64,000 bases of DNA from Biomaibacter acetigenes (GTDB lineage Bacteria; Bacillota; Thermosediminibacteria; Thermosediminibacterales; Tepidanaerobacteraceae). The stretch lies in NCBI RefSeq assembly GCF_003691585.1, contig NZ_CP033169.1, positions 248,001-312,000 of the forward strand, given 5' to 3'. A program made the translations under genes and the position numbers. Below, piece after piece: positions 36,258 through 48,023 of this stretch; positions within the stretch are counted from its first letter, which is position 1, and each line of letters opens with the position of its first letter. The notes below the pieces were generated by a model. The model ran no database searches and was not told the origin of the DNA. It saw nothing but the letters and a program-made list of their open reading frames with translations.

Positions 36258-36632
36258 GTGCCGACCATAAATCAGCTAATAAGAAAAGGTAGACAGAAAG
36301 TGGAGTATAAATCTACAGCTCCAGCCCTGAAGGGTTCTCCTCAAAAGAGAGGGGTTTGCACGGTGGTGAAGACAACGACCCCCAAGAAACCCAACTCTGC
36401 CTTGAGAAAAATCGCAAGGGTGAGGCTTACCAATGGCATCGAAGTAACGGCTTATATACCCGGTATCGGCCATAACCTTCAGGAGCACTCCGTAGTCATG
36501 ATAAGAGGAGGCAGGGTGAAGGACCTTCCCGGCGTGAGATACCACATAATCCGAGGAACTCTTGATACAGCCGGAGTCGCCAACCGTAAACAGGCAAGAT
36601 CGCTTTACGGAGCTAAAAGACCCAAAAAATAG
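36258..36632 (+). CDS. rpsL: Small ribosomal subunit protein uS12
   Basis: 124 residues; decoding-site protein of the 30S subunit. The streptomycin-relevant lysines are wild type ([13 protein letters not shown] and [13 protein letters not shown]). I use the GTG at 36258 ([11 protein letters not shown]), 7-8 bases after GGAGGTG. The open frame reaches back to 36216 through the terminator hairpin, but that is not a real extension. Confidence 0.98.
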   Translation: MPTINQLIRKGRQKVEYKSTAPALKGSPQKRGVCTVVKTTTPKKPNSALRKIARVRLTNGIEVTAYIPGIGHNLQEHSVVMIRGGRVKDLPGVRYHIIRGTLDTAGVANRKQARSLYGAKRPKK

Positions 36633-36651
36633 CAGTTAAAGGAGGGATAAG

Positions 36652-37122
36652 ATGCCAAGACGCGGTCATGTAGCGCGCAGAGACGTGCCCCAGGACCCAT
36701 TATACCGGGACAAGATGGTCACAAGGCTTATAAACAAGGTCATGTATGATGGGAAAAAGGGTATCGCTCAGAAGATATGCTATGGCGCCTTTGACATTAT
36801 AAACAAAAAGACCGGCAAGGACCCCATGGAAGTTTTCCAGGAAGCCATGAAAAATGTCATGCCGGTTCTGGAAGTCAGACCCAGGCGTGTGGGCGGCGCC
36901 ACCTACCAGGTTCCTATGGAAGTCAGGCAGGACAGAAGGCAGGCTCTGGGAATAAGGTGGTTGGTGGATTATGCTCGGGCCAGGGGAGAAAGGACCATGA
37001 GAGAAAAGCTGGCGGCTGAAATCATGGATGCTGCCAATGGTACAGGCGGAGCAGTTAAGAAAAAAGAGGAAACGCACAAGATGGCAGAGGCCAACAAGGC
37101 ATTTGCACATTACAGGTGGTAG
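36652..37122 (+). CDS. rpsG: Small ribosomal subunit protein uS7
   Basis: 156 residues with the canonical start [17 protein letters not shown] and the beta-hairpin [15 protein letters not shown]. It nucleates assembly of the 30S head and in many bacteria autoregulates the str operon. It lies 19 bases after rpsL behind AAAGGAGGG. Confidence 0.98.
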   Translation: MPRRGHVARRDVPQDPLYRDKMVTRLINKVMYDGKKGIAQKICYGAFDIINKKTGKDPMEVFQEAMKNVMPVLEVRPRRVGGATYQVPMEVRQDRRQALGIRWLVDYARARGERTMREKLAAEIMDAANGTGGAVKKKEETHKMAEANKAFAHYRW

Positions 37123-37168
37123 AAAGCACTGAACTTCAAGGGAAACTTAGCGGAAAGGAGTGTAAATT

Positions 37169-39235
37169 GTGCCTAGGCAAGTACCACTAGACAGGCTACG
37201 AAATATAGGTATAATGGCGCATATTGATGCCGGTAAGACCACAACTACGGAACGGATACTGTTCTATACCGGCAAAGTCCACAAAATGGGAGAGGTCCAC
37301 GAAGGTTCAGCGGTAATGGACTGGATGGAGCAGGAGCAGGAAAGAGGAATAACCATCACTTCAGCTGCAACTACATGTTACTGGAAGGACCATCGCATAA
37401 ATATTATCGATACGCCAGGGCACGTGGATTTTACGGTGGAGGTAGAGCGTTCGCTGCGGGTTCTCGACGGTTCAGTGGCTGTGTTTTGTGCTAAAGGAGG
37501 CGTGGAGCCTCAGTCAGAAACAGTATGGCGTCAGGCCGACAAATACCGTGTTCCCAGGATAGCCTATGTTAACAAGATGGATATCATGGGCGCGGATTTC
37601 TATAATGTCATTGAGATGATGAAGGAGAGACTGGGGGCTCATCCCGTTCCGATACAGCTCCCTATAGGCAGTGAAGATAGTTTCAAGGGAATCATAGACC
37701 TGGTTCGTCAAAAGGCCTATATCTACACCAATGACCTCGGCACCGAAATCCAGGAAACTGAGATTCCGGAAGATATGAAGGAAAAGGTCCGCGAATACAG
37801 AGAAAAGATGCTGGAAGCTGTTTCTGATGTGGATGAAGAAATAATGATGAAGTACCTGGAGGGCGAAGAGATTTCCGTAGAGGAAATCAAAAGAGCCATT
37901 CGAAAGGCATGCGTGGAGGTAAAAATAACTCCTGTGCTGTGCGGTTCCTCTTACAGGAACAAGGGCGTGCAGCTTCTGTTGGATGCGGTGGTGGAATACC
38001 TTCCATCTCCTCTGGATATTCCGCCGGTTAAGGGTATTTCTCCGGATACCGGGGAGGAAATTCCAAGGCATGCCAGCGATGATGAACCCTTTTCAGCTCT
38101 TGCATTTAAGATCATGAGTGACCCTTATGTAGGTAAGCTGACATATTTCAGGGTTTATTCCGGAAAATTGAAATCAGGTTCCTACGTGTATAATTCCACC
38201 AAGAATAAGAAGGAGAGAATAGGCCGGATACTTTACATGCATGCCAATCACCGGCAGGAAGTGGAAGAAATTATGACCGGGGATATAGTGGCGGCCGTAG
38301 GACTTAAAGATACTACCACCGGCGATACTCTCTGTAGCGAAGAACAACCTATAATATTGGAATCCATGCAGTTCCCCGAACCGGTTATATCGGTGGCCAT
38401 AGAACCCAAGACAAAAGCCGACCAGGAAAAAATGGGGATAGCCCTGCAGAAATTGGCGGAGGAGGATCCCACATTTAAAACCCATACCGACCAGGAAACA
38501 GGCCAGACCATCATTTCGGGCATGGGAGAATTACATCTGGAGATCATAGTCGACAGGATGTTCAGGGAATTTAAAGTGGAGGCTAATGTGGGCAAACCCC
38601 AGGTGGCTTATAAGGAGACCATACGCAAGGCTGTAAAATCCGAAGGCAAATTCATACGGCAATCCGGTGGCAGAGGCCAGTACGGCCATGTATGGATCGA
38701 AATTGAGCCTCTGGAGCCCGGAAAGGGATATGAGTTTGAGAACAAGATTGTAGGTGGCATCATACCCAAGGAATACATCCCCGCTGTAGACGCTGGCATC
38801 CGGGAAGCTCTGGAAAACGGTGTGCTGGCCGGATATCCCGTGGTAGATGTGAAAGCCACACTCTATGATGGTTCATACCATGAGGTAGACTCTTCAGAAA
38901 TGGCCTTTAAAATAGCGGGTTCCATGGCATTCAAGGAAGGCATGAAGAAGGCTCAGCCGGTACTTCTCGAGCCTATCATGAAGGTAGAAGTGGTGGTGCC
39001 GGAGGAGTATATGGGAGATGTAATCGGAGATGTCAACTCCCGCAGGGGTCACATCGAAGGTATAGAACCCAGGGGAGGAGCCCAGGTTATAAGAGGTTTT
39101 GTGCCGTTGGCCGAGATGTTCGGCTATGCCACCGATTTGAGGTCAAAGACCCAGGGGCGCGGCACCTATACCATGCAGTTTTCACATTATGCAGAAGTGC
39201 CGAAGAGCATTGCAGAGTCCATTATCAACAAGTAA
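37169..39235 (+). CDS. fusA: Elongation factor G
   Basis: 688-residue translocation GTPase. Motifs: G1 [12 protein letters not shown] at residues 17-28, switch [11 protein letters not shown]3 DTPGHVDF, G4 NKMD; domain IV is present with the [12 protein letters not shown] region, and the protein ends in [11 protein letters not shown]. The GTG at 37169 follows AAAGGAG. It is the third gene of the str operon, 46 bases after rpsG and 23 before tuf. Confidence 0.98.
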   Translation: MPRQVPLDRLRNIGIMAHIDAGKTTTTERILFYTGKVHKMGEVHEGSAVMDWMEQEQERGITITSAATTCYWKDHRINIIDTPGHVDFTVEVERSLRVLDGSVAVFCAKGGVEPQSETVWRQADKYRVPRIAYVNKMDIMGADFYNVIEMMKERLGAHPVPIQLPIGSEDSFKGIIDLVRQKAYIYTNDLGTEIQETEIPEDMKEKVREYREKMLEAVSDVDEEIMMKYLEGEEISVEEIKRAIRKACVEVKITPVLCGSSYRNKGVQLLLDAVVEYLPSPLDIPPVKGISPDTGEEIPRHASDDEPFSALAFKIMSDPYVGKLTYFRVYSGKLKSGSYVYNSTKNKKERIGRILYMHANHRQEVEEIMTGDIVAAVGLKDTTTGDTLCSEEQPIILESMQFPEPVISVAIEPKTKADQEKMGIALQKLAEEDPTFKTHTDQETGQTIISGMGELHLEIIVDRMFREFKVEANVGKPQVAYKETIRKAVKSEGKFIRQSGGRGQYGHVWIEIEPLEPGKGYEFENKIVGGIIPKEYIPAVDAGIREALENGVLAGYPVVDVKATLYDGSYHEVDSSEMAFKIAGSMAFKEGMKKAQPVLLEPIMKVEVVVPEEYMGDVIGDVNSRRGHIEGIEPRGGAQVIRGFVPLAEMFGYATDLRSKTQGRGTYTMQFSHYAEVPKSIAESIINK

Positions 39236-39258
39236 AAAGTTTCATAAGGAGGATAAAA

Positions 39259-40464
39259 ATGGCAAAGCAAAAATATGAAAGGACAAAACCCCATGTAAAC
39301 ATTGGAACCATAGGTCACGTAGACCATGGCAAAACCACCCTCACAGCAGCCATCACAAAAGTGCTGGCCAACAGCGGGCTATCGGACTTCGTACCCTTTG
39401 ACCAGATAGACAAAGCCCCCGAAGAAAGGGAGCGCGGAATCACCATAGCCACAGCCCACGTAGAATACCAGACCGAAAAGAGGCACTACGCCCACGTAGA
39501 CTGTCCGGGCCACGCCGACTACGTAAAGAACATGATAACAGGAGCCGCCCAGATGGACGGAGCCATACTGGTAGTATCCGCCGCCGACGGCCCCATGCCC
39601 CAGACAAGAGAACACATCCTTCTGGCAAGACAGGTAGGCGTGCCCTACATCGTAGTATTTTTAAACAAAATAGACATGGTAGATGACCCAGAACTCCTGG
39701 AACTGGTAGAAATGGAAATAAGAGAACTTCTGTCATCCTACGAATTTCCGGGAGACGACATACCCATCGTGCCCGGCTCCGCATTAAAAGCACTGGAATG
39801 CGGCTGCGGCAAGAGGGAATGCGAATGGTGCGGCAAGATATGGAACCTCATGGACGCAGTAGACAGCTACATTCCCACTCCCGAACGTGACACAGAAAAA
39901 CCGTTCCTCATGCCCATAGAAGACGTATTCACCATCACCGGCCGCGGCACCGTAGTAACCGGCAGAGTAGAGAGAGGGACACTCAAAGTAGGAGACGAAG
40001 TAGAAATAGTAGGTCTTGCCCCCGAAAAGAAAAAGACCGTAGTCACCGGCGTAGAAATGTTCAGGAAACTACTGGATTCAGCAGTGGCGGGAGACAACAT
40101 TGGAGCCCTGCTCCGCGGCATAGACAGAGACGAAGTGGAAAGAGGCATGGTCATATCCAAGCCCGGCAGCATCCATCCCCACACCCACTTCAAAGGGCAG
40201 GTATACGTCTTAAAGAAAGAAGAAGGCGGCAGGCACACACCCTTCTTCAACGGCTACAGGCCCCAGTTCTACTTCAGGACCACCGACGTCACCGGAGTCA
40301 TCACCCTGCCTGAAGGCACCGAGATGGTAATGCCCGGAGACAACATAGTCATGGACATCCAGTTGATTTCACCCATAGCTATAGAGGAAGGCCTGAGGTT
40401 TGCCATCAGGGAAGGCGGCAGGACAGTAGGAGCCGGTGTTGTTACGGAGATTATCGATAAGTAA
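39259..40464 (+). CDS. tuf: Elongation factor Tu
   Basis: 401-residue GTPase that brings aminoacyl-tRNA to the ribosome. Motifs: [23 protein letters not shown] and GSALKAL. Directly after the last is a short cysteine insert, [12 protein letters not shown] (Cys181, 183, 188 and 191), absent from E. coli EF-Tu but, as I recall, found in some Clostridia. It could hold a metal, though that is inference. Codon choice differs visibly from its neighbours: Val is mostly GTA, and A- or C-ending codons dominate until about 40370, after which usage looks like the rest. Strong expression or copy-to-copy conversion could explain this. AAGGAGG precedes the ATG. Confidence 0.98.
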   Translation: MAKQKYERTKPHVNIGTIGHVDHGKTTLTAAITKVLANSGLSDFVPFDQIDKAPEERERGITIATAHVEYQTEKRHYAHVDCPGHADYVKNMITGAAQMDGAILVVSAADGPMPQTREHILLARQVGVPYIVVFLNKIDMVDDPELLELVEMEIRELLSSYEFPGDDIPIVPGSALKALECGCGKRECEWCGKIWNLMDAVDSYIPTPERDTEKPFLMPIEDVFTITGRGTVVTGRVERGTLKVGDEVEIVGLAPEKKKTVVTGVEMFRKLLDSAVAGDNIGALLRGIDRDEVERGMVISKPGSIHPHTHFKGQVYVLKKEEGGRHTPFFNGYRPQFYFRTTDVTGVITLPEGTEMVMPGDNIVMDIQLISPIAIEEGLRFAIREGGRTVGAGVVTEIIDK

Positions 40465-40504
40465 AAGGGCAAGAACGCATTTTGGAATGCAAGGAGGGAG
40501 ATAA

Positions 40505-40813
40505 ATGGCCCAGCAGAAGATAAGGATACGCCTGAAAGCCTTTGACCACGGAGTGCTTGATCAGTCGGCCCAGAAAATAGTGGAGACGGCAAAGCGGACC
40601 GGTGCAAAGGTATCGGGGCCTATACCTTTACCTACAGACAGAAGTGTTATAACCATACTGAGGGCTCCTCATAAATACAAGGATTCCAGGGAACAGTTTG
40701 AGTCCAGGACTCACAAGAGGCTCATAGACATAAAGGACCCCAATCAAAAGACCGTTGATGCCCTGATGAGATTGGATTTACCTGCAGGGGTTGACATAGA
40801 AATAAAGCTGTAG
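40505..40813 (+). CDS. rpsJ: Small ribosomal subunit protein uS10
   Basis: 102 residues, first gene of the S10 block ([40 protein letters not shown]). Also the NusE partner in transcription antitermination. AAGGAGGG precedes the ATG, 40 bases after tuf; no separate promoter is evident. Confidence 0.98.
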   Translation: MAQQKIRIRLKAFDHGVLDQSAQKIVETAKRTGAKVSGPIPLPTDRSVITILRAPHKYKDSREQFESRTHKRLIDIKDPNQKTVDALMRLDLPAGVDIEIKL

Positions 40814-40840
40814 AAAGGCAAGGCACAGGAGGTGACAGCA

Positions 40841-41476
40841 ATGATTTCAAAGGCCATACTGGCGAGAAAACTAGGCATGACCCAGATATTTAATGACAAG
40901 GGAGAAGCCTTACCGGTGACAGTAGTAGAGGCAGGGCCATGTCTGGTCGTTCAGAAAAAAACTGTGGAAAACGACGGATATAGCGCCCTGAAAGTCGGTT
41001 TTGGCGATGTCAAGGAAAAACGCTTGACAAAACCGGTATTGGGTCAATTCAAGAAAAATCAATTGAAACCGAAGAAATACCTTAGAGAGTTTAAAATACA
41101 GGATGCCGAAAAATTTAATGTAGGCGATGAAATAAAGGTAGATATATTCCAGCCCGGGGACAGAATAGATGTGGTGGGCATAACCAAAGGAAAAGGTTTC
41201 GCCGGCGGTGTAAAGCGCTGGAACTTCAACCGCGGCCCCATGGCCCACGGCTCCATGTACCACAGGCGTCCCGGTACAGGCGGCGCCACGGACCCCGCCA
41301 GGGTATTCAAGGGCAAAAGGATGCCGGGCCACCTGGGAACGGAGCGGGTAACCATTCAAAACCTTGAAGTTGTTAAGGTGGACCCTGATAGGAATCTGCT
41401 TTTAATAAAAGGTTCGGTACCGGGTCCAAAAAAATCTCTGCTCTTTATTAAGAACACTGTTAAAAGCGGAAAATAA
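40841..41476 (+). CDS. rplC: Large ribosomal subunit protein uL3
   Basis: 211 residues with the typical ILARKLGMTQIFNDKG start and the GVTKGKGF-like segment (VVGITKGKGFAGGVKRWNF) that reaches the peptidyl-transferase centre. The ATG at 40841 is eight bases after CAGGAGG; a GTG at 40832 overlaps that site. Confidence 0.98.
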   Translation: MISKAILARKLGMTQIFNDKGEALPVTVVEAGPCLVVQKKTVENDGYSALKVGFGDVKEKRLTKPVLGQFKKNQLKPKKYLREFKIQDAEKFNVGDEIKVDIFQPGDRIDVVGITKGKGFAGGVKRWNFNRGPMAHGSMYHRRPGTGGATDPARVFKGKRMPGHLGTERVTIQNLEVVKVDPDRNLLLIKGSVPGPKKSLLFIKNTVKSGK

Positions 41477-41499
41477 AACCTTAGGAAAGGAGGAGCTCG

Positions 41500-42126
41500 A
41501 TGCCTAAAGTAGCTTTGTACAATACAAAGGGAGAACAGGTGGGAGAAGTGGAACTTTCCGATGATGTCTTTGGAGTCGAAGTTCGGCCTGATGTAATGCA
41601 CAGGGTAGTGGTGAATTACCTGGCAAATCAGAGACAGGGCACTTCTTCCACCCTGACCAGAGGAGAGGTGTCCGGAGGTGGCAGAAAGCCCTGGAGGCAG
41701 AAGGGCACCGGCAGGGCCAGGCACGGCAGCATCAGGTCGCCATTGTGGCGCAAGGGTGGAATTGTATTTGGACCCAAACCCCGTTCATATAGATTTACAT
41801 TGCCTAAAAAACTCAAAAGGTATGCACTCAAGTCGGCCCTGAGCGCCAAAGTGGCCGATAATGAATTGATAATGCTTGACAGCCTCACCATGGATGCACC
41901 CAAGACCAAATCCATGGCGGAGATATTGAAAAATATTAAAGCTGATAAAAAAGCCCTCATTGTATTGCCGGGCAAGGATGAAAATGTGGAGAAATCTGCC
42001 CGCAACCTGCCGGGAGTAAAGACCACTTCCGTCAATACTCTTAACGTATATGACATACTGAACCATGACAATCTCATCATTACAAAAGAAGCGGCAGAGC
42101 GGGTGGAGGAGGTGTATGCAGGATGA
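41500..42126 (+). CDS. rplD: Large ribosomal subunit protein uL4
   Basis: 208 residues. The extended loop [19 protein letters not shown] lines the exit tunnel, where macrolide resistance changes occur; it looks wild type. It ends in ATGA shared with rplW, so the two are translationally coupled. L4 autoregulates S10 operons in some bacteria; no matching leader was recognised here. Confidence 0.98.
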   Translation: MPKVALYNTKGEQVGEVELSDDVFGVEVRPDVMHRVVVNYLANQRQGTSSTLTRGEVSGGGRKPWRQKGTGRARHGSIRSPLWRKGGIVFGPKPRSYRFTLPKKLKRYALKSALSAKVADNELIMLDSLTMDAPKTKSMAEILKNIKADKKALIVLPGKDENVEKSARNLPGVKTTSVNTLNVYDILNHDNLIITKEAAERVEEVYAG

Positions 42127-42413
42127 GAGATCCGCATGACATCATTCTACGGCCGTGGATTACAGAGAAAACCATGGATATGAAACCGTATAAAAAGTAT
42201 GCCTTTGTAGTGGATAAGTACTCAAACAAGACCGAAATAAAAAACGCGGTGGAATCTATTTTCGGCGTAAAAGTAGAAAAGGTCAACACCATAAATATGA
42301 GGGGCAAGAAGAAGCGAATGGGCGTCCATGAGGGCAAGAGGCCCGACTGGAAAAAAGCCATAGTCACATTGAAAAAAGACAGCAAGGTCATAGAGTTTTT
42401 TGAAGCGCTGTAG
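42123..42413 (+). CDS. rplW: Large ribosomal subunit protein uL23
   Basis: 96 residues ([39 protein letters not shown]). It sits at the tunnel exit, where trigger factor and SRP dock. Overlaps rplD by four bases, with GGTGGAGGAGG upstream. Confidence 0.97.
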   Translation: MRDPHDIILRPWITEKTMDMKPYKKYAFVVDKYSNKTEIKNAVESIFGVKVEKVNTINMRGKKKRMGVHEGKRPDWKKAIVTLKKDSKVIEFFEAL

Positions 42414-42437
42414 TTTTTATGCGAAGGAGGGAATCAT

Positions 42438-43265
42438 GTGGCTATAAAAAAGTTTAAACCCACTACGCCGGGTCGAAGAGGCATGACCGTTTCAACCTTT
42501 GAAGAAATCACCAAAAAGGAGCCCGAGCGTTCACTGGTGGAAATAATGCAAAACACCGCCGGGCGCAACATGCAGGGCAGGATTACATCCCGGCACCGCG
42601 GCGGCGGTCACAAACGCAAGTACAGGATTATCGATTTCAAGAGGGATAAAGATGGCATTCCGGCCAAAGTGGTGGCCATCGAATATGACCCCAACCGTTC
42701 GGCAAACATTGCCCTGCTACAGTATAAAGATGGTGAAAAGAGATATATTCTGGCACCTTTAGGTCTTGCAGTGGGAGATGTGGTGGAATCCGGCGAAAAT
42801 GCCGATATTAAACCGGGCAATGCCCTTCCCTTATCCCATACTCCCGTGGGCACCATGGTTCATAACGTGGAACTTACGCCGGGCAAAGGCGGTCAGTTGG
42901 TAAGGGCTGCCGGCGCTGCCGCCCAGCTTATGGCCAGGGAAGGTGGTTTTGCCACCTTGAGGCTGCCTTCCGGCGAGATGAGGATGGTCCACGAAGAGTG
43001 CAAGGCTACCATAGGCCAGGTAGGAAACCTGGACCATGAAAATATATCCATCGGAAAAGCGGGACGCTCACGCTGGATGAACAGGAGACCCCATGTCAGA
43101 GGCGTTGTTATGAACCCTATAGACCATCCCCATGGCGGTGGCGAAGGAAAATCCCCCATCGGACGCAAGAGTCCTGTTACACCCTGGGGTAAACCTACTC
43201 TGGGATATAAGACCAGGAAAAAGAAAAAGGCTTCCGACAAATACATCGTCAAGCGCCGCAAATAG
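42438..43265 (+). CDS. rplB: Large ribosomal subunit protein uL2
   Basis: 275 residues ([40 protein letters not shown]), with the conserved C-terminal loop [19 protein letters not shown] whose His is close to the peptidyl-transferase centre. GTG start behind GAAGGAGGG. Confidence 0.98.
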   Translation: MAIKKFKPTTPGRRGMTVSTFEEITKKEPERSLVEIMQNTAGRNMQGRITSRHRGGGHKRKYRIIDFKRDKDGIPAKVVAIEYDPNRSANIALLQYKDGEKRYILAPLGLAVGDVVESGENADIKPGNALPLSHTPVGTMVHNVELTPGKGGQLVRAAGAAAQLMAREGGFATLRLPSGEMRMVHEECKATIGQVGNLDHENISIGKAGRSRWMNRRPHVRGVVMNPIDHPHGGGEGKSPIGRKSPVTPWGKPTLGYKTRKKKKASDKYIVKRRK

Positions 43266-43283
43266 CAGAAGGGAGGTAGGATA

Positions 43284-43568
43284 ATGAGTCGCTCAACAAA
43301 AAAAGGCCCCTTCGTTGATGAAAAACTTTTTAAGAAGATAGTTGAGATGAATCAAAAGCGGGACAAAAAGGTAATAAAGACCTGGTCCAGGGATTCCACC
43401 ATATTTCCCGAAATGGTAGGCCATACCATAGCAGTTCACGACGGCAGAAAGCATGTGCCCATATATATTACCGAAGATATGGTAGGACATAAGCTGGGAG
43501 AATTTGCCCCTACAAGGACATTTAAAGGCCACGGAGCCCATACGGAAAAATCCACTGCACTCAAGTAA
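43284..43568 (+). CDS. rpsS: Small ribosomal subunit protein uS19
   Basis: 94 residues ([35 protein letters not shown]). Forms the head complex with S13. AGGGAGGTAGG precedes the ATG. Confidence 0.98.
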   Translation: MSRSTKKGPFVDEKLFKKIVEMNQKRDKKVIKTWSRDSTIFPEMVGHTIAVHDGRKHVPIYITEDMVGHKLGEFAPTRTFKGHGAHTEKSTALK

Positions 43569-43597
43569 TAAAAGTCCGGGAAAAGGAGGTATACAAG

Positions 43598-43936
43598 TTG
43601 GAAGCAATGGCGCGGGCAAGATATGTAAGGATTGCACCCAGAAAGGTGAGAGTTGTAATGGACCTTATCCGGGGCAAGAAGCTTTCAGAAGCTCTTTCCA
43701 TTTTAAAATTTACGCCCAAATCGGCGTCGAAAGTCCTGGAAAAGGTGCTGCTTTCGGCGGCTGCCAATGCGCAAAACAACCATGACATGGATAAGGATGC
43801 GCTCTATATATCGAAATGCTATGTTGATCAGGGACCGACACTGAAGCGCTTTATGCCCAGGGCGATGGGGCGCGCAGCCGGGATTCATAAAAAGACAAGT
43901 CATATAACGGTTATATTAAAAGAAAAGGAGGGATAA
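43598..43936 (+). CDS. rplV: Large ribosomal subunit protein uL22
   Basis: 112 residues ([40 protein letters not shown]). The hairpin lines the exit tunnel. I chose the TTG at 43598, eight bases after AGGAGG; the ATG at 43607 is 17 bases away from it. Confidence 0.97.
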   Translation: MEAMARARYVRIAPRKVRVVMDLIRGKKLSEALSILKFTPKSASKVLEKVLLSAAANAQNNHDMDKDALYISKCYVDQGPTLKRFMPRAMGRAAGIHKKTSHITVILKEKEG

Positions 43937-43939
43937 ATT

Positions 43940-44635
43940 TTGGGTCAAAAGATACACCCTCATGGGCTGAGAGTGGGAATAATTAAAGACTGGGATTCCA
44001 GATGGTATTCCAGCAGGGATTTTGCCGAACTTCTGCTGGAGGATTTTAAGATAAGAGAGTATATAAAGAAAAAACTGTATTCCTCCGGCGTTTCAAGAAT
44101 AGAGATTGAAAGGGCTGCCAATAGGGTAAAGGTCACCATCAACACTGCCAAACCCGGAATGGTTATAGGTAAGGGCGGCACCGGCGTGGAAGAACTGAAA
44201 AATGAACTTGAGAAAATGACGGGTAAACAGGTTTCCGTAAATGTGGTGGAGATAAAGAACCCGGATATCGATGCCCAGCTGATAGCCGAGAACATTGCAT
44301 CACAGCTGGAGAAGCGTATTTCCTTCCGCCGGGCCATGAAACAGGCCATTTCCAGGGCTATGAAGACCGGAGCCAGAGGAATCAAAACCATGGTGAGTGG
44401 TCGCCTGGGTGGTGCCGAAATCGCACGGTCCGAAATGTATCACGAGGGGACTATTCCTCTGCAAACTCTTAGAGCGGATATCGACTACGGTTTTGCAGAG
44501 GCCTATACCACCTATGGACGCATAGGAGTTAAAGTGTGGGTTTACAAGGGCGAAGTCCTTCCTGTTAAAAAAGCGCAAAAAACGGAGGAAGGAGGAGAAG
44601 CAATCGATGTTAATGCCAAAGCGGGTGAAATATAG
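43940..44635 (+). CDS. rpsC: Small ribosomal subunit protein uS3
   Basis: 231 residues. KH domain with [19 protein letters not shown]-terminal [20 protein letters not shown] start three bases after rplV, behind GGAGGG. The 3' end overlaps rplP by 29 bases. Confidence 0.98.
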   Translation: MGQKIHPHGLRVGIIKDWDSRWYSSRDFAELLLEDFKIREYIKKKLYSSGVSRIEIERAANRVKVTINTAKPGMVIGKGGTGVEELKNELEKMTGKQVSVNVVEIKNPDIDAQLIAENIASQLEKRISFRRAMKQAISRAMKTGARGIKTMVSGRLGGAEIARSEMYHEGTIPLQTLRADIDYGFAEAYTTYGRIGVKVWVYKGEVLPVKKAQKTEEGGEAIDVNAKAGEI

Positions 44636-45041
44636 AAAACAGCAGCGCGGTGTAATGAAAGGCAAGGCGCATAAGGGAACGGAAATAACCTATGGAGAAT
44701 ACGGCCTTCAGGCTCAGGAAGCCGCATGGCTTACCAGCCAGCAAATAGAGGCTGCCAGGGTTGCCATGACCAGGTTCATTAAAAGGGGCGGAAAAGTTTG
44801 GATTAAGATATTTCCCGATAAACCCGTAACCAAGAAACCCGCTGAAACCCGTATGGGTAGCGGTAAGGGTTCTCCTGAACTGTGGGTGGCTGTGGTTAAA
44901 CCCGGCCGTGTCCTGTTTGAACTAGGCGGAGTTCCCGAAGAGGTAGCAAAGGAGGCCATGACTCTGGCTTCACATAAGTTGCCTGTAAAGACAAAAATTG
45001 TAAAACGCGTGGAATTGGGCGGTGATGAGAATGAAGGTTAA
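44607..45041 (+). CDS. rplP: Large ribosomal subunit protein uL16
   Basis: 144 residues ([38 protein letters not shown]). Positions tRNA at the A site. Its ribosome site (GGAAGGAGGAG) and start lie inside the end of rpsC, so the two genes are coupled by a 29-base overlap. Confidence 0.98.
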   Translation: MLMPKRVKYRKQQRGVMKGKAHKGTEITYGEYGLQAQEAAWLTSQQIEAARVAMTRFIKRGGKVWIKIFPDKPVTKKPAETRMGSGKGSPELWVAVVKPGRVLFELGGVPEEVAKEAMTLASHKLPVKTKIVKRVELGGDENEG

Positions 45042-45246
45042 ACAGATAAGAGATCTCTCCGACGATGAGCTCATGCAGAAGATAAAGGACCTCAAGGGAG
45101 AACTTTTTAACCTCCGGTTTCAAGCGGCTACCGGCCAACTGGATAATCCCATGAGAATCCGCGAGGTCAGGAAGACCATAGCGCGCATAAAGACAGTTCT
45201 TACCGAAAGGCAGAATGAAAAGCAAAAAGCAAGATTTGCAAAGTGA
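45031..45246 (+). CDS. rpmC: Large ribosomal subunit protein uL29
   Basis: 71 residues ([33 protein letters not shown]), two-helix protein near the tunnel exit. I place the start at ATG 45031; GTG 45022 and ATG 45025 are in frame as well. It overlaps the end of rplP by 11 bases. Confidence 0.95.
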   Translation: MKVKQIRDLSDDELMQKIKDLKGELFNLRFQAATGQLDNPMRIREVRKTIARIKTVLTERQNEKQKARFAK

Positions 45247-45264
45247 TAAGAAGGAGGGATTGAT

Positions 45265-45522
45265 GTGGAAGGTCGAAACAATAGGAAAGTCCGCACCGGA
45301 GTTGTGGTCAGCGACAAAATGGATAAGACCATAGTCGTGGCCGTTGAAAACTTTATGAGACATCCCAAGTACGGAAAAACCATCAAGAGGACCAAGAAAT
45401 TTAAGGCCCATGACGAAAACAATGAATGCAAGATCGGCGATACGGTTAAGATTATGGAAACAAGACCCCTGAGCCACGATAAACGGTGGAGGCTGGTGGA
45501 GATCGTAAAGAAAGCCCAGTAA
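45265..45522 (+). CDS. rpsQ: Small ribosomal subunit protein uS17
   Basis: 85 residues ([39 protein letters not shown]), OB fold. GTG start behind AAGGAGGG. Confidence 0.97.
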   Translation: MEGRNNRKVRTGVVVSDKMDKTIVVAVENFMRHPKYGKTIKRTKKFKAHDENNECKIGDTVKIMETRPLSHDKRWRLVEIVKKAQ

Positions 45523-45539
45523 GAAGGGAGGTTATTTGT

Positions 45540-45908
45540 ATGATACAGGTTCAAACCAGGCTGAATGTGGCGGATAATACCGGAGCCAAGGAATTGATGT
45601 GCATACGTATCATGGGTGGTTCCAAGCGGAAGTTTGCCCATGTGGGGGATATAATTGTAGCTTCAGTTAAAAATGCGACACCCGACGGCGTTGTTAAAAA
45701 GGGAGATGTGGTAAAGGCTGTCGTGGTAAGGACTAAAAAGGGAGTTCCACGACCGGATGGTTCATATATAAAATTCGATGAAAATGCCGCCGTTATAATA
45801 AATGAGGATAAAAACCCAAAGGGAACGCGTATATTTGGACCCGTAGCCCGGGAGCTTAGAGAAAAAGACTTCATGAAGATCATATCCCTGGCGCCTGAAG
45901 TTTTGTAG
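45540..45908 (+). CDS. rplN: Large ribosomal subunit protein uL14
   Basis: 122 residues ([40 protein letters not shown]). ATG 45540 is used, behind GAAGGGAGG; the frame is open back to 45486 only through the end of rpsQ. Confidence 0.98.
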   Translation: MIQVQTRLNVADNTGAKELMCIRIMGGSKRKFAHVGDIIVASVKNATPDGVVKKGDVVKAVVVRTKKGVPRPDGSYIKFDENAAVIINEDKNPKGTRIFGPVARELREKDFMKIISLAPEVL

Positions 45909-45922
45909 AGGAGGTGGGTTTG

Positions 45923-46246
45923 TTGGCAAAGGTCCACGTGAAAAAGGGAGATATCGTCACTGTAATTTCTGGTAAAGACAAGGGCAAAAAGGGAAAGGTC
46001 ATAAGAATATTCCCCAAAGAAGAAAAGGCCATCGTTGAAGGCATCAATATGGCCACAAAGCATAAAAAACCTTCGGCAAAGGTACCCCAGGGCGGGATAA
46101 TACACCAGGAACTGCCCATATATACTTCGAAGCTGATGCCGGTATGCAGCAAGTGCCAGAGTGCCACACGAGTAGGCCACTCGGTGCTGGCTGATGGCAC
46201 AAAGGTGCGGGTATGCAAAAAGTGCGGAGAGGTTCTGGATAAATAA
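45923..46246 (+). CDS. rplX: Large ribosomal subunit protein uL24
   Basis: 107 residues with the KOW motif [20 protein letters not shown]. The C-terminal half carries [13 protein letters not shown] and CKKCGEVLD, two CxxC pairs that look like a zinc ribbon. The TTG at 45923 is eight bases after AGGAGG; TTG 45920 and GTG 45914 are in-frame alternatives. Confidence 0.96.
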   Translation: MAKVHVKKGDIVTVISGKDKGKKGKVIRIFPKEEKAIVEGINMATKHKKPSAKVPQGGIIHQELPIYTSKLMPVCSKCQSATRVGHSVLADGTKVRVCKKCGEVLDK

Positions 46247-46266
46247 CCAGGAAGGGAGGTAGCCAA

Positions 46267-46806
46267 GTGTCCAGATTAAAGCAAAAATATGAAAATGAAG
46301 TAGTCCCGGCTTTAAAGAAGAAGTTTAATTATAAAAATATCATGGAAGTGCCAAAATTGGAGAAGGTTGTCATAAACATGGGCATAAGCGACGCCAGAGA
46401 AAATCCCAAGGCCATCGATGCAGCTGCAAATGATCTGGCGATCATAACGGGACAGAAGCCCATAATTACAAAAGCAAAAAAATCTATTGCGGCGTTTAAG
46501 CTGCGCAAAGGCATGCCCATCGGCGCAAAGGTGACCCTCAGGGCGGAAAAAATGTATGATTTTCTGGATAAACTTTTCAATGTGAATCTTCCAAGGGTGA
46601 GAGATTTTAAAGGGGTTTCGCCGGATGCCTTTGACGGCAGGGGAAATTACACATTGGGCATCAAGGAGCAGCTAATATTCCCCGAGATAGACTATGATAA
46701 GATCGACAGAGTTAGAGGAATGGATATCACCATCGTGACCACGGCAAAGACCGATGAAGAAGCCAGGGAGCTCTTGAAAAACCTGGGAATGCCCTTTGCG
46801 TCGTAA
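46267..46806 (+). CDS. rplE: Large ribosomal subunit protein uL5
   Basis: 179 residues ([38 protein letters not shown]). Binds 5S rRNA in the central protuberance. GTG start behind GAAGGGAGG. Confidence 0.98.
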   Translation: MSRLKQKYENEVVPALKKKFNYKNIMEVPKLEKVVINMGISDARENPKAIDAAANDLAIITGQKPIITKAKKSIAAFKLRKGMPIGAKVTLRAEKMYDFLDKLFNVNLPRVRDFKGVSPDAFDGRGNYTLGIKEQLIFPEIDYDKIDRVRGMDITIVTTAKTDEEARELLKNLGMPFAS

Positions 46807-46824
46807 AAGGAAGGAGGGAAATGC

Positions 46825-47010
46825 GTGGCTAAAAAGTCGCTAATTGCGAAACAGAAGAGAACTCCCAAGTTTTCCACACGGAAATATAACAGATGCAAGA
46901 TATGCGGCAGACCTCATGCTTACCTGAGAAAATATGGCGTATGCCGTATATGTTTTAGAGAGTTGGCCCATCTGGGGCAAATACCGGGAGTAAAAAAAGC
47001 CAGCTGGTAA
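46825..47010 (+). CDS. rpsZ: Small ribosomal subunit protein uS14, zinc type
   Basis: 61 residues with the zinc site [20 protein letters not shown]. This short type is usual in Gram-positive bacteria. GTG start behind AAGGAGGG. Confidence 0.97.
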   Translation: MAKKSLIAKQKRTPKFSTRKYNRCKICGRPHAYLRKYGVCRICFRELAHLGQIPGVKKASW

Positions 47011-47042
47011 GGAATATAGTATATTGAAGGGAGGTAGCTTCA

Positions 47043-47441
47043 TTGGCTATGACGGATGTTATTGCAGATATGCTGACTCGTATAAGAAATGCCAACGATG
47101 CAGGTCATCCAACTGTGGAGATTCCCTGCTCTAAACTAAAAAAAGCCATTGCCCAGACCCTCAAGGACGAAGGTTACATTCAGGATTTTGAGATCATCGA
47201 TGATGCAAAGCAGGGGATAATAAAGATTTATCTGAAATATGGCCCCAATAAGAAGAAGGTCATAACAGGCATCAAGAGGATTTCCAAACCCGGTTTGAGA
47301 ATATACGCCAGAAAGGACAATATCCCAAAGGTTATGGGAGGTCTGGGAACTGTAATTCTCTCTACATCCAGGGGTATTATGACAGATAAACAGGCAAGAA
47401 AAGAACAGGTGGGCGGAGAGGTAATCTGCTACGTATGGTAG
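47043..47441 (+). CDS. rpsH: Small ribosomal subunit protein uS8
   Basis: 132 residues ([40 protein letters not shown]). TTG 47043 or ATG 47049; GAAGGGAGG upstream. S8 is the usual spc-operon autoregulator. Confidence 0.98.
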   Translation: MAMTDVIADMLTRIRNANDAGHPTVEIPCSKLKKAIAQTLKDEGYIQDFEIIDDAKQGIIKIYLKYGPNKKKVITGIKRISKPGLRIYARKDNIPKVMGGLGTVILSTSRGIMTDKQARKEQVGGEVICYVW

Positions 47442-47462
47442 ACAATAAAGGAGGTGCAGCAA

Positions 47463-48002
47463 ATGTCCAGGATCGGTAAACTGCCGGTTAAAATTCCCCA
47501 GGGGGTGGAAGTAAAGGTCCAGGGGAACACCGTAACGATAAAAGGTCCCAAAGGCAGCATCAGTCGTGAATTTCACAGGGATTTAAAAATAAAACACGAG
47601 GATTCTCAAATAATTGTAGAGAGACCTTCAGATGACAATATGCACAAGGCTTTACACGGCCTGACCCGCACCTTGATAAACAATATGGTAGACGGCGTTA
47701 CGACCGGATACGAAAAAAAGCTTTCTCTTGAAGGCGTGGGCTACAGGGCGGCAAAACAGGGGAATAAGCTTGTGCTGACCGTGGGATATTCCCATCCGGT
47801 GGAAATAGAGCCGCCAAAGGGCATAGAATTTGAAGTGCCCGCTCCCAACAAGATTTCGGTTAAAGGTGTCGACAAGGAACTGGTAGGCCAGATAGCGGCA
47901 AATATAAGAAAAGTAAGAGAGCCCGAACCTTATAAGGGGAAGGGCATCAGATATGAGAACGAAGTAGTAAGACGCAAGGTAGGTAAGACCGGAGCTAAAT
48001 AA
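47463..48002 (+). CDS. rplF: Large ribosomal subunit protein uL6
   Basis: 179 residues ([40 protein letters not shown]). ATG 47463 is eight bases after AGGAGG; GTG 47454 overlaps the site. Confidence 0.98.
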   Translation: MSRIGKLPVKIPQGVEVKVQGNTVTIKGPKGSISREFHRDLKIKHEDSQIIVERPSDDNMHKALHGLTRTLINNMVDGVTTGYEKKLSLEGVGYRAAKQGNKLVLTVGYSHPVEIEPPKGIEFEVPAPNKISVKGVDKELVGQIAANIRKVREPEPYKGKGIRYENEVVRRKVGKTGAK

Positions 48003-48023
48003 GGCAAAGGGAGGGATAACAAG

